Source of the DNA: DATCLA01 sp036564195
GTDB taxonomy: Bacteria; Bacillota; UBA4882; UBA8346
Assembly: GCA_036564195.1 (NCBI GenBank)
Contig: DATCLA010000271.1
Location: forward strand, 1-6,492
Length of the DNA stretch: 6,492 nt
Reading direction: 5' to 3'
Part shown: piece after piece, positions 1 through 5,322 of the stretch
How the letters are laid out: each line of letters begins with the position of its first letter
Numbering within the stretch: position 1 is the stretch's first letter
Made by a program: the position numbers and the translations under genes
The notes under the pieces: model-generated
What the model was told of the DNA's origin: nothing
The model's input: the letters and a program-made list of their open reading frames with translations, nothing else
The model's database searches: none

Positions 1-48
1 ACCTTGGGGTGGTGGGGGCCGTGGGTTCAAATCCCGCCTGCCCGACCA
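1..48 (+). tRNA. tRNA-Pro(GGG), 3' part, cut by window edge
   Basis: Only the 3' part of the tRNA is present. The anticodon arm reads ACC / TTGGGGT / GGT, so positions 34-36 are GGG, a proline anticodon. A five-base variable loop (16-20) follows. The T-arm is GTGGG-TTCAAAT-CCCGC (21-37), then the acceptor strand CTGCCCG (38-44), discriminator A45 and an encoded CCA (46-48). The acceptor strand predicts a 5' end of CGGGCAG, which fits the C1 typical of bacterial tRNA-Pro. The 5' half, including the D-arm, lies outside the window. Confidence 0.93.
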
Positions 49-58
49 GAAGAAATTC

Positions 59-100
59 AAGAGTGACAAGGATTTGAAGCCTGTGCCGCTCTTAATTTTT
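59..100 (+). terminator. Probable terminator of the tRNA-Pro transcript
   Basis: AAGAG (59-63) pairs with CTCTT (89-93). The stem continues imperfectly through TG/CG, ACA/TGT and GG/CC with small bulges, around an ATTTGAAG loop (72-79). It is followed by AATTTTT. Its position just after the tRNA CCA end fits Rho-independent termination. The bulged stem makes this moderate rather than certain. Confidence 0.55.
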
Positions 101-106
101 ACCCAT

Positions 107-128
107 TTGGTGCAAAATTGGTGCAAAA
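107..128 (+). repeat. Perfect tandem 11-bp duplication TTGGTGCAAAA
   Basis: TTGGTGCAAAA occurs twice back to back (107-117 and 118-128). Read in frame, it gives short peptides such as FGAKLVQK or WCKIGAKT. These resemble the low-complexity C-terminal tails of some tyrosine recombinases that integrate at tRNA genes. The open frame containing it runs only from the stop at 64-66 to the stop at 157-159, so at most a scar of an integrase end remains. The repeat is certain; its origin is speculative. Confidence 0.6.
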
Positions 129-173
129 ACACGCAAATTCAGTATTGACGCTGATTTGAAGTAATAAATAAAA

Positions 174-192
174 AAACGGCTTTTTGCTGTTT
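174..192 (+). terminator. Weak hairpin AAACGGC/GCTGTTT
   Basis: AAACGGC (174-180) pairs with GCTGTTT (186-192), with one G-T wobble, around a TTTTT loop. An A-rich run precedes it, but there is no good U-tract after it. It may be a weak terminator or a decayed one. Confidence 0.3.
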
Positions 193-254
193 AAAGATCT
201 TAAGCCATTTTTAATTGCTTGTTCTTGCCTTTCAAAATTATGTAGTTGGCACTG

Positions 255-286
255 GCATGACTTATATCAGTCATGCTTTTTACTTT
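255..286 (+). terminator. Rho-independent terminator
   Basis: A perfect 8-bp stem, GCATGACT (255-262) with AGTCATGC (269-276), closes a TATATC loop. A T-rich tract, TTTTTACTTTT, follows. It reads on the + strand and would stop any transcript coming from the tRNA-Pro side. This implies that the FG-GAP gene at 516 has its own promoter between here and its start. Confidence 0.75.
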
Positions 287-298
287 TCTTGGAATTCA

Positions 299-330
299 CT
301 GATTGATTAGGGCTGATTGAAGCTGATTGA
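299..330. repeat. Three copies of CTGATTGA
   Basis: CTGATTGA is repeated at 299-306, 313-320 and 323-330, spaced 14 and 10 bases start to start. The irregular spacing and lack of symmetry argue against iterons. It could be a binding-site cluster upstream of the FG-GAP gene or simple low-complexity drift. Confidence 0.5.
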
Positions 331-440
331 AAAAGAGTAAATTTTTTGAAGTTGCAAGGATATTACAATCCTACTAACGAATATTATTAACTAATGAATA
401 TTATTTTATTTTCATAATCACCTTAGTAAGCTTCCTTAAT

Positions 441-488
441 ATTCGGTCCTAGCCGAGTGTCGCTTAAGATACCATAATGGCTGGGTAT
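441..488 (+). promoter_or_regulatory. Two small hairpins in the leader of the FG-GAP gene
   Basis: ATTCGGT (441-447) pairs with GCCGAGT (452-458) around CCTA, giving a 7-bp stem with two wobbles. ATACC (469-473) pairs with GGTAT (484-488) around a 10-base loop. They lie just upstream of the ribosome binding site of the gene at 516. Neither matches a riboswitch class I can recall, including c-di-GMP types I and II. A structured leader is possible but not shown. Confidence 0.3.
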
Positions 489-515
489 AAAAATCATGAA
501 ACAGGAGATTAAGCA

Positions 516-1745
516 ATGCAATCTAAACTTGTGTTTTGGTTAAGATTATTACTGATTGGTGGCGTAGTGCTAACATTTTGTGTCATTCCGGCATTTACCG
601 AAAACGAATCCGGTAAGATTCTTTCTCCAAAACCAACGGCAGCGGTCTCTCCGGAAGCTAGTTCCAGTTTACCCCGGTGGAGAATCCAGCCTGGGTTTTT
701 ATCCAATCTTAGAATTTATACGCCGCAGAAGCAAATATTTTTCGTAGACGGCTGTCTAAATTTGGCGATGCTTGAAAAAGGTAAAATTCAAATCTACCAA
801 AACAATAACGAGACTCCCTGGGAGCAGTTGCAGACTTTAGAAGTTTCCGAAGTCAAATTTACCACTTTTATAATCAGTGATCTTAATCATGATTCAATCC
901 CGGAAATAGTTGCCGGCACCACTGATCCGGGTTTCATTTATATTTATAAGTGGGATTCCGGCCAATGGCAATGGGTGACTCATGGTAATCCCAAATATAT
1001 CTGGTCGGCTATAGCCAAACTGACAACCTTAAAATTGGGTAACTTTAATATCCCTACCAAGTCCGGGACAGTTAAAACTTCGAAGGGTAATGACAATATT
1101 GAAACCTATCTTTTAGTCCAAAATAAAGAAGGGTTTCTGTTAACCTTTAAAGTAACCGACACTACCATTGACTTGACCTGGAAAAGCCCGTCAGCGTGGA
1201 AACCGCTGGCAGCCGTCTTACCGTTCAACCTGGATCAGGATAGCAACGATGAGCTCATCGCCGTCTATCAAAACGGTGGCATCGAAATCTTAAAAAATGT
1301 AAGAAATGCAGTTACACCAGTTTGGAAGTACTTTCCTTGGGGTAAGGTTTTAGAAGTTAAGTATGATAATTGGGACAATGACAATACTCCGGAATTAATC
1401 TTGACTACCACCCAAAAGATGATTTCCCTGATTAAACCGGCGCATGGCAAATTTATAGCGAGTCAACAAATGTTCAATTACGTGATTGAAAAGATGTATT
1501 TTACCAATGTAGCTAACCGGAGATTCTTGTTTACAGCCGATACTACAGGTAAAGTCCACTTGCTAGAACAGCCGGCCAAAAGCTCTGCGTGGAAAGAGAT
1601 TGAATCTTTTAAAACCGGGCGGATTTTGGAATTTGTTCCTGTTAGCCCCAATAAATTACTTGTGGTAAATCAATTATTACAAACTTTTGAGCTTCAATAT
1701 GCTAAAAATACTCCGGAACATGAAAAAGATTTATTTTCTGAATGA
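516..1745 (+). CDS. Exported FG-GAP/VCBS-repeat protein, function unknown
   Basis: This 409-residue protein has an N-terminal export signal: basic K4 and R10, a hydrophobic stretch at about 11-27, and a plausible cleavage after PAFT near residue 28. The LTFC sequence is a poor lipobox, so a lipoprotein is unlikely. Three acidic, calcium-loop-like repeats typical of FG-GAP/VCBS propeller blades are visible: DLNHDSIPEIVAG (122-134), NLDQDSNDELIAVY (238-251) and a DNDNTPELILT unit ending near 297. Each is followed by beta-strand-like sequence. The rest is rich in aromatic and beta-type residues, fitting a beta-propeller outside the membrane. The ATG has AGGAG at 503-507, eight bases upstream. 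Such proteins often bind ligands or partners at the cell surface; the ligand here is unknown. It lies 142 bases upstream of a small membrane protein gene. Confidence 0.8.
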   Translation: MQSKLVFWLRLLLIGGVVLTFCVIPAFTENESGKILSPKPTAAVSPEASSSLPRWRIQPGFLSNLRIYTPQKQIFFVDGCLNLAMLEKGKIQIYQNNNETPWEQLQTLEVSEVKFTTFIISDLNHDSIPEIVAGTTDPGFIYIYKWDSGQWQWVTHGNPKYIWSAIAKLTTLKLGNFNIPTKSGTVKTSKGNDNIETYLLVQNKEGFLLTFKVTDTTIDLTWKSPSAWKPLAAVLPFNLDQDSNDELIAVYQNGGIEILKNVRNAVTPVWKYFPWGKVLEVKYDNWDNDNTPELILTTTQKMISLIKPAHGKFIASQQMFNYVIEKMYFTNVANRRFLFTADTTGKVHLLEQPAKSSAWKEIESFKTGRILEFVPVSPNKLLVVNQLLQTFELQYAKNTPEHEKDLFSE

Positions 1746-1762
1746 TGGTATAACGCTGGTTC

Positions 1763-1882
1763 TCACCTCATAATTATCCTACTAACCCGGTTGTTAAGCC
1801 AAACGACTCTCACAATAGAAATCTAAAGTACGTGGGTACCATAAGATCGGTAACAACCGGGAACCAAAATAAATTGAGGTGA
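1763..1882 (+). promoter_or_regulatory. Structured leader able to mask the next ribosome binding site
   Basis: Two nested pairings are visible. CCCGGTTGTTA (1786-1796) is perfectly complementary to TAACAACCGGG (1851-1861), an 11-bp stem enclosing 54 bases. Inside it, CTCAC (1809-1813) can pair with GTGGG (1832-1836). Outside it, TCACCTCA (1763-1770) is perfectly complementary to TGAGGTGA (1875-1882), which contains the ribosome binding site of the gene at 1888. There is no U-tract, so this is not a simple terminator. It could control translation of the downstream gene or be the remnant of a small inverted-repeat element. It matches no riboswitch family I know. Confidence 0.5.
1876..1881 (+). 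promoter_or_regulatory. Ribosome binding site GAGGTG that sets the start at 1888
   Basis: GAGGTG lies six bases upstream of ATG 1888. An in-frame GTG at 1879 overlaps this site and has no ribosome binding site of its own, so ATG 1888 is the better start. Confidence 0.75.
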
Positions 1883-1887
1883 AAGAG

Positions 1888-2283
1888 ATGAATTATAACC
1901 AAAACGGTGACGGAGCAATATCTTACCGGTCGATCCTGATCGGAGGGTTAACTGTCCTGTTGGGGATGGTGTTGCTAACGGTTGTTTTAGGAACCTTGAC
2001 CCACTTGGGCTGGCCGGGGTTGTTAAATTGTTCGAATACGTTTTACTTGGTAATGTTTTATCTGGCTTTAGTAACCGGCTCGGTCTATGCCGGTTTTAAC
2101 AGCCAAAGCATGGGGTGGCTTACTGGAGCCGGAGTTGGCCTGTTTGCTTCGGTGCTGTTGTTGATGATTTCGATTTTAACCGGCCCTGCGGTGAATTGGT
2201 TTTTTTTCAGCTTAAAAACATTGATTAATTGTTTGATTGGCGCTTTAGGCGGGATTATTGGAATTAATATTACCAAAAGATAA
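1888..2283 (+). CDS. TIGR04086/YrzE-like four-helix membrane protein
   Basis: This 131-residue integral membrane protein has about four helices, at roughly 14-37, 50-70, 77-98 and 107-128. A short polar N-terminus precedes them and the end is a basic ITKR. The central stretch SVYAGFNSQSMGWLTGAGVG (65-84), with its small-residue AG and GWLTGA motifs between helices 2 and 3, matches the TIGR04086 family as I remember it. That family is found in Clostridia and Bacilli, is usually 110-135 residues long, and has no established function. The glycine-rich last helix (GALGGIIGI) also fits. The upstream leader could mask its ribosome binding site. The diguanylate cyclase gene follows after 73 bases with no clear terminator, so co-transcription is plausible. 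Family assignment is from recognition, not a search. Confidence 0.78.
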   Translation: MNYNQNGDGAISYRSILIGGLTVLLGMVLLTVVLGTLTHLGWPGLLNCSNTFYLVMFYLALVTGSVYAGFNSQSMGWLTGAGVGLFASVLLLMISILTGPAVNWFFFSLKTLINCLIGALGGIIGINITKR

Positions 2284-2356
2284 CAAGCTGCTGTTAAACG
2301 TTTATTATAGCTCTGCAGGTTAAAGAGTTAATTCAGGTGCTTTTGGAGTGTACTAA

Positions 2357-3664
2357 GTGTTATCTATTACAAAACTATTGAAAGTACTAGACTGCAAAAA
2401 CCACTGGTTATTAAGTGCTTCATTTCTGTTACTTTGGTTTGGGTTATTTCCGGGAAGAACATTCTTACCTGGAAAACTTATTTTTATCTTTATTGCCCTG
2501 GCTAACACCTTATTAATCTTCTCCTTATTAAAAATAATCCATGACTTTAAAAAGCTGTTTTTAAAGGTAAAAACGGACTTATCCCAATTAAGGGAGGAGA
2601 ATAATAAACTCAACGCTGATCTTAATAAAGCAATCTTTGAAATTATGGCTTTATATGAATTTACCAACATTTTGGGTACCAGTAACCAATACTACAATCT
2701 CTTCGATCTAATCATTGATGCCATAAACAGGATCATCAGTTATGACCGCTGCTGCCTGTTAATTTACGATGAAACTTCCAATGAATTAATCAGTAAAGTC
2801 CAGCGCGGCTTTGTTCCGGAGATCGCTATGGTTAAGATTCCATTGGAACAGTTTTGGTACGGTAAGACTTTAAAAACCGGACAAGCTGTGTTAATTGACG
2901 ATCTACCCCGGGAAATTCTCCGGGGCAACCTGGATACCTTTCGCCATCTTGAGTTGTTAGGCAACACCAAATCATTACTGGCCGTCCCGATGACGATTCA
3001 GAGTAAGATTATTGGAATTATTTTAATTTGCAAAGATGTAGCGGCTGGTTTTACCCATGAAAACTTACGATTATTATTTATCATCGCCAATGAAGCCGCT
3101 TTGTTGCTTCAAAATATGAATCTTTATGAGCAAGTTTATATCTCTTCGATCACCGATGGCTTGACCGGAGTATATAACCATAAGTATTTTCGGGAGCAGA
3201 TCGAACTTCAGGTGCAAAAAGCTAATGAATATGGTTTTAACCTCTCACTGGCGCTGATTGATATTGACCATTTTAAATCATTTAACGATACTTACGGACA
3301 CCAGGTGGGGGATGCTGTCCTTAAGGAAGTTGCCCGCTTAATTCAGGAAACTGTTCCTCCCGATAATCTGGTCGCCCGTTATGGCGGGGAAGAGTTTGCG
3401 GTAATAATGCCGGATACTCAAATTGAAGCGGCTTTAGATTTATGTGAACAGATTCGCCACAAGATTGCCAACCACTACTTCCAGGCGGAGGATAAGGCAA
3501 TGCTGAGAGTAACGGTAAGTTTAGGAGTAGCTAATTTTCCAGAACATATTAAAAATATGAACCGGATGGTTGAAGAGCTGATCGACCTGGCAGACGAGTA
3601 TTTGTATTATTCCAAGGATAAGGGAAGAAACCAGGTTTCCAGCCCGGTTTGGAAGTTCATTTAA
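2357..3664 (+). CDS. Membrane-anchored GAF-GGDEF diguanylate cyclase
   Basis: This 435-residue enzyme probably makes cyclic di-GMP from two GTP. Two transmembrane segments (about 17-31 and 37-60) come first, then a coiled-coil-like stretch rich in K, L, E and N (about 62-93). A GAF sensor domain (about 95-255) and a C-terminal GGDEF domain (about 262-427) follow. GGDEF landmarks are DGLTGVYNHKYF (267-278), the metal-site segment LIDIDHFKSFNDTYGH (300-315), the active site RYGGEEF (341-347), and SLGVA (388-392). The inhibitory RxxD site is absent: the two positions are P334 and N337. No EAL or HD-GYP domain is present. The start is GTG with GGAG (2345-2348) eight bases upstream; a nearer-upstream GTG at 2348 runs into a stop. 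The GAF ligand is unknown. Confidence 0.92.
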   Translation: MLSITKLLKVLDCKNHWLLSASFLLLWFGLFPGRTFLPGKLIFIFIALANTLLIFSLLKIIHDFKKLFLKVKTDLSQLREENNKLNADLNKAIFEIMALYEFTNILGTSNQYYNLFDLIIDAINRIISYDRCCLLIYDETSNELISKVQRGFVPEIAMVKIPLEQFWYGKTLKTGQAVLIDDLPREILRGNLDTFRHLELLGNTKSLLAVPMTIQSKIIGIILICKDVAAGFTHENLRLLFIIANEAALLLQNMNLYEQVYISSITDGLTGVYNHKYFREQIELQVQKANEYGFNLSLALIDIDHFKSFNDTYGHQVGDAVLKEVARLIQETVPPDNLVARYGGEEFAVIMPDTQIEAALDLCEQIRHKIANHYFQAEDKAMLRVTVSLGVANFPEHIKNMNRMVEELIDLADEYLYYSKDKGRNQVSSPVWKFI

Positions 3665-3691
3665 AAAATTCCTTTGCTTAAATGGATTTTT
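3663..3691 (+). terminator. Possible weak AU-rich terminator after the cyclase gene
   Basis: AAAAATTCC pairs with GGATTTTT (3684-3691) with one bulged T, around TTTGCTTAAAT. The stem is almost all A-T, and the U run lies within it. It sits directly after the stop codon and just before the tRNA-Trp promoter, which is where a terminator would be expected. Confidence 0.3.
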
Positions 3692-3695
3692 AAAA

Positions 3696-3724
3696 TTGAC
3701 AACCTAGTGAAGATCCGCTATAAT
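3696..3724 (+). promoter_or_regulatory. Consensus sigma-A promoter for tRNA-Trp
   Basis: A perfect TTGACA (3696-3701) and a perfect TATAAT (3719-3724) are separated by exactly 17 bases. Transcription should start near 3731, about nine bases before the mature tRNA 5' end. An unregulated consensus promoter fits a stable RNA gene. Confidence 0.9.
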
Positions 3725-3739
3725 CTATATATGATGAAC

Positions 3740-3815
3740 AGGGGAGTGGCTCAATTGGTAGAGCGTCGGTCTCCAAAACCGGTGGTTGCGGGTTCGAGTC
3801 CTGTCTCCCCTGCCA
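3740..3815 (+). tRNA. tRNA-Trp(CCA)
   Basis: A complete 76-base tRNA including an encoded CCA. The acceptor AGGGGAG (3740-3746) pairs with CTCCCCT (3805-3811); G3812 is the discriminator. The D-arm is GCTC-AATTGGTA-GAGC (3749-3764). The anticodon arm is TCGGT-CTCCAAA-ACCGG (3766-3782), with anticodon CCA at 3773-3775. The variable loop is TGGTT, and the T-arm is GCGGG-TTCGAGT-CCTGT with two G-T pairs. It stands alone between its own promoter and terminator, not in the common Firmicute arrangement ahead of secE-nusG. Confidence 0.97.
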
Positions 3816-3825
3816 GTTTTGTTAC

Positions 3826-3849
3826 AGTGGTTATTCAACCGCTTTTTTT
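3826..3849 (+). terminator. Rho-independent terminator of tRNA-Trp
   Basis: AGTGGTT (3826-3832) pairs with AACCGCT (3837-3843), seven pairs with one G-T wobble, around an ATTC loop. A run of seven T follows (3843-3849). It lies ten bases after the tRNA CCA end. Confidence 0.85.
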
Positions 3850-3875
3850 GTTTATCTAATTAATTTTTACATAGG

Positions 3876-3887
3876 ATATGATCATAT
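3876..3887. promoter_or_regulatory. 12-bp perfect palindrome ATATGATCATAT upstream of pta
   Basis: The palindrome lies between the tRNA-Trp terminator and the pta leader hairpin, where the pta promoter should be. Its internal TATGAT resembles a -10 box, but no -35 box with proper spacing is seen. It could be an operator or chance in AT-rich DNA. Confidence 0.3.
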
Positions 3888-3888
3888 A

Positions 3889-3913
3889 TTGATGATGGCG
3901 GGAGCATCATCAA
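3889..3913 (+). promoter_or_regulatory. Leader hairpin TTGATGATG/CATCATCAA before pta
   Basis: A perfect 9-bp stem (3889-3897 with 3905-3913) closes a purine-rich GCGGGAG loop (3898-3904). No U-tract follows, so it is unlikely to end transcription. It lies 28 bases before the pta start codon and may stabilise the mRNA or serve as a protein-binding site. The stem is clear; the role is inferred. Confidence 0.45.
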
Positions 3914-3941
3914 AAGCGAGGACACAGGAAGGAGAAGCAGG

Positions 3942-4940
3942 ATGAACTTTATTGATCACATTAAACAAAAAGCTAGTCAAAACAAGAAAACCATTGTCTT
4001 ACCGGAGACAGAAGATCCCAGAACTTTAAAAGCGGCTGCCGCTGCTCTAAAAGAGGGGATTGCCAATCTCATTTTAATCGGCGACCGGGATCAAATTGCC
4101 AAGCAAGCTAACGGTCTGGACTTGGATGGGGCAACTGTCGTTGATCCAAAACATTCGGACAAGCTTCAATCTTACATTGATTTAGTGGTGGAATTACGAA
4201 AAAATAAGGGGATGACAGCGGAGAAGGCGGAGGAAATTCTGACCAATGATAAGCTGTATTATGGTGTAACTATGGTTAAGGCAGGTGATGCCGATGGTAT
4301 GGTTGCCGGCGCCTGCCATGCTACTGCCGATGTACTCCGGCCTTCTTTGCAGATTTTAAAAACCGCACCAGGCACGAAGCTGGTATCCGCATTCTTCATT
4401 ATGGTCGTTCCGAACTGTGAATATGGCGAAAACGGAATCTTTGTATTTAGTGATTGCGGTCTGAATCAGAATCCTACTGCTGAAGAACTGGCAGTAATTG
4501 CCGCCAGCTCTGCGCAGAGCTTTAAGAATCTGGTTGGGGCTGAACCGGTAGTGGCCATGCTTTCCCATTCCTCAAAGGGCAGTGCTAAGCATGCTGATGT
4601 TGATAAAGTAGTAGAAGCTACCAGAATAGCCAAAGAAAACTACCCCGAACTTAAGTTGGATGGCGAATTACAGCTGGATGCTGCCATCGTTCCCAGTATC
4701 GGAGCATCCAAGGCACCGGGAAGCAGTGTTGCAGGTAAAGCTAATGTATTGATCTTTCCTGATCTGGATGCAGGAAATATTGGTTATAAATTGGTGCAAC
4801 GGCTAGCAAAGGCTGAAGCCTACGGCCCGATGACTCAAGGTATTGCCAAGCCTGTCAATGATTTATCCAGAGGATGCTCTGCAGAGGATATTTTAGGTGT
4901 AATCGCAATTACCGCTGTCCAGTGTCAAGCAAACCGGTAA
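3942..4940 (+). CDS. pta: Phosphate acetyltransferase
   Basis: This 332-residue cytoplasmic enzyme interconverts acetyl-CoA plus phosphate with acetyl phosphate plus CoA. With acetate kinase it makes or uses acetate. The length fits the short form without the N-terminal DRTGG region. Family segments include VLPETEDPRTLKAA (19-32), DGMVAGACHATADVLRP (118-134) and the C-terminal PVNDLSRGCSAEDI (304-316). R86, R133, R287, S309, R310 and D316 fall at or beside the positions described as functional in the Methanosarcina thermophila enzyme. GGAG at 3931-3934, seven bases before ATG, is a strong ribosome binding site. No ackA lies in the window. An FmdB-type gene follows 55 bases later without a terminator and is probably co-transcribed. 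A phosphotransbutyrylase is less likely given the close match. Confidence 0.95.
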   Translation: MNFIDHIKQKASQNKKTIVLPETEDPRTLKAAAAALKEGIANLILIGDRDQIAKQANGLDLDGATVVDPKHSDKLQSYIDLVVELRKNKGMTAEKAEEILTNDKLYYGVTMVKAGDADGMVAGACHATADVLRPSLQILKTAPGTKLVSAFFIMVVPNCEYGENGIFVFSDCGLNQNPTAEELAVIAASSAQSFKNLVGAEPVVAMLSHSSKGSAKHADVDKVVEATRIAKENYPELKLDGELQLDAAIVPSIGASKAPGSSVAGKANVLIFPDLDAGNIGYKLVQRLAKAEAYGPMTQGIAKPVNDLSRGCSAEDILGVIAITAVQCQANR

Positions 4941-4995
4941 TATAAATACTAGTTATTTAAATAGAAAATATAGAAAAAATAGAAGGATAAAAGAA

Positions 4996-5220
4996 ATGCC
5001 GATTTATGAGTTTAAGTGCGAGAAATGTCTGTATCAATTTGAAGAACTATGTTCCGTGAACGGGAAGTGTGAACAATGCCCGAAATGCGGTTCAGCTCAG
5101 GTTGTAAAACTAATCTCCACATTTTCGGCTCGAAGTAGCGGATCAGAAGGAACCAAAAGCATCAGTGCTGGCGGTTCCTGCACTTCTTGCCAAGGTGGTC
5201 ACTGCCATAGTTGCCATTAA
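4996..5220 (+). CDS. FmdB-family zinc-ribbon protein
   Basis: This 74-residue protein opens with MPIYEFKCEKC, the signature start of the FmdB/CxxC regulatory-protein family. Two knuckles, C8-x2-C11 and C28-x2-C31 (CPKCG), should bind one zinc ion. C19 and C25 are additional cysteines. A serine- and glycine-rich linker leads to a Cys/His-rich tail with C62, C65, H69, C70, H71, C73 and H74, which could bind a second metal; Cys-rich tails are common in this family. FmdB was named as a putative regulator in methylotrophs, but the family's function is not established. AGAAGG (4981-4986) serves as ribosome binding site. It lies 55 bases after pta and is probably read from the same transcript. Confidence 0.88.
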   Translation: MPIYEFKCEKCLYQFEELCSVNGKCEQCPKCGSAQVVKLISTFSARSSGSEGTKSISAGGSCTSCQGGHCHSCH

Positions 5221-5221
5221 T

Positions 5222-5248
5222 TTACAGTTATGTTATTATAAACTGTAA
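5222..5248. promoter_or_regulatory. Dyad TTACAGTT-N11-AACTGTAA ahead of ilvC
   Basis: Perfect 8-bp arms (5222-5229 and 5241-5248) flank 11 bases, directly after the FmdB stop codon. A T-rich stretch appears only about 14 bases later, so it is a poor terminator. It could be an operator for ilvC or a weak terminator for the pta transcript. The arms are AT-rich, so chance is possible. Confidence 0.4.
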
Positions 5249-5322
5249 GTTATATGTAGGGTGTTTTTTTCTTTCGATATGTCTTACAAAATAAGAAATT
5301 CATATTTAAGGAGGCTTTTAAG

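Larger units (their letters stand above)
49..515. other. Gene-poor region between tRNA-Pro and the FG-GAP gene
   Basis: No coding region of credible length lies here on either strand. It holds three hairpins (59-100, 174-192, 255-286), the tandem 11-mer, the CTGATTGA copies and an AT-rich leader. The leader has two GAATATTATT direct repeats (379-388, 396-405). CGAATATTA (378-386) is the inverse complement of TAATATTCG (437-445). No -35/-10 pair with good spacing could be identified, although the strong terminator at 255-286 implies a promoter downstream of it. Confidence 0.6.

Noticed and set aside
246..262. Sigma-54-like promoter at TTGGCACTGGCATGACT
   Set aside because: The TGGCAC half looks right, but the required GC at the -12 position is missing, and the site overlaps a terminator hairpin.
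299..405. CTGATTGA and GAATATTATT repeats as iterons or a CRISPR-like array
   Set aside because: The units are too short, too few and irregularly spaced, with no adjacent replication or Cas gene.
368..515. c-di-GMP riboswitch in the leaders near the cyclase gene
   Set aside because: Neither this leader nor 1763-1882 contains the conserved sequence blocks of GEMM-I or c-di-GMP-II RNAs as I know them.
1879..1887. Upstream in-frame GTG start for the TIGR04086-type gene
   Set aside because: The GTG overlaps the GAGGTG ribosome binding site and has none of its own; ATG 1888 has correct spacing.
3674..3859. A 61-codon open frame covering the tRNA-Trp region, with a peptide like GVAQLVERRSP
   Set aside because: This is the well-known false translation of a tRNA gene. 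The full cloverleaf, promoter and terminator explain the sequence.
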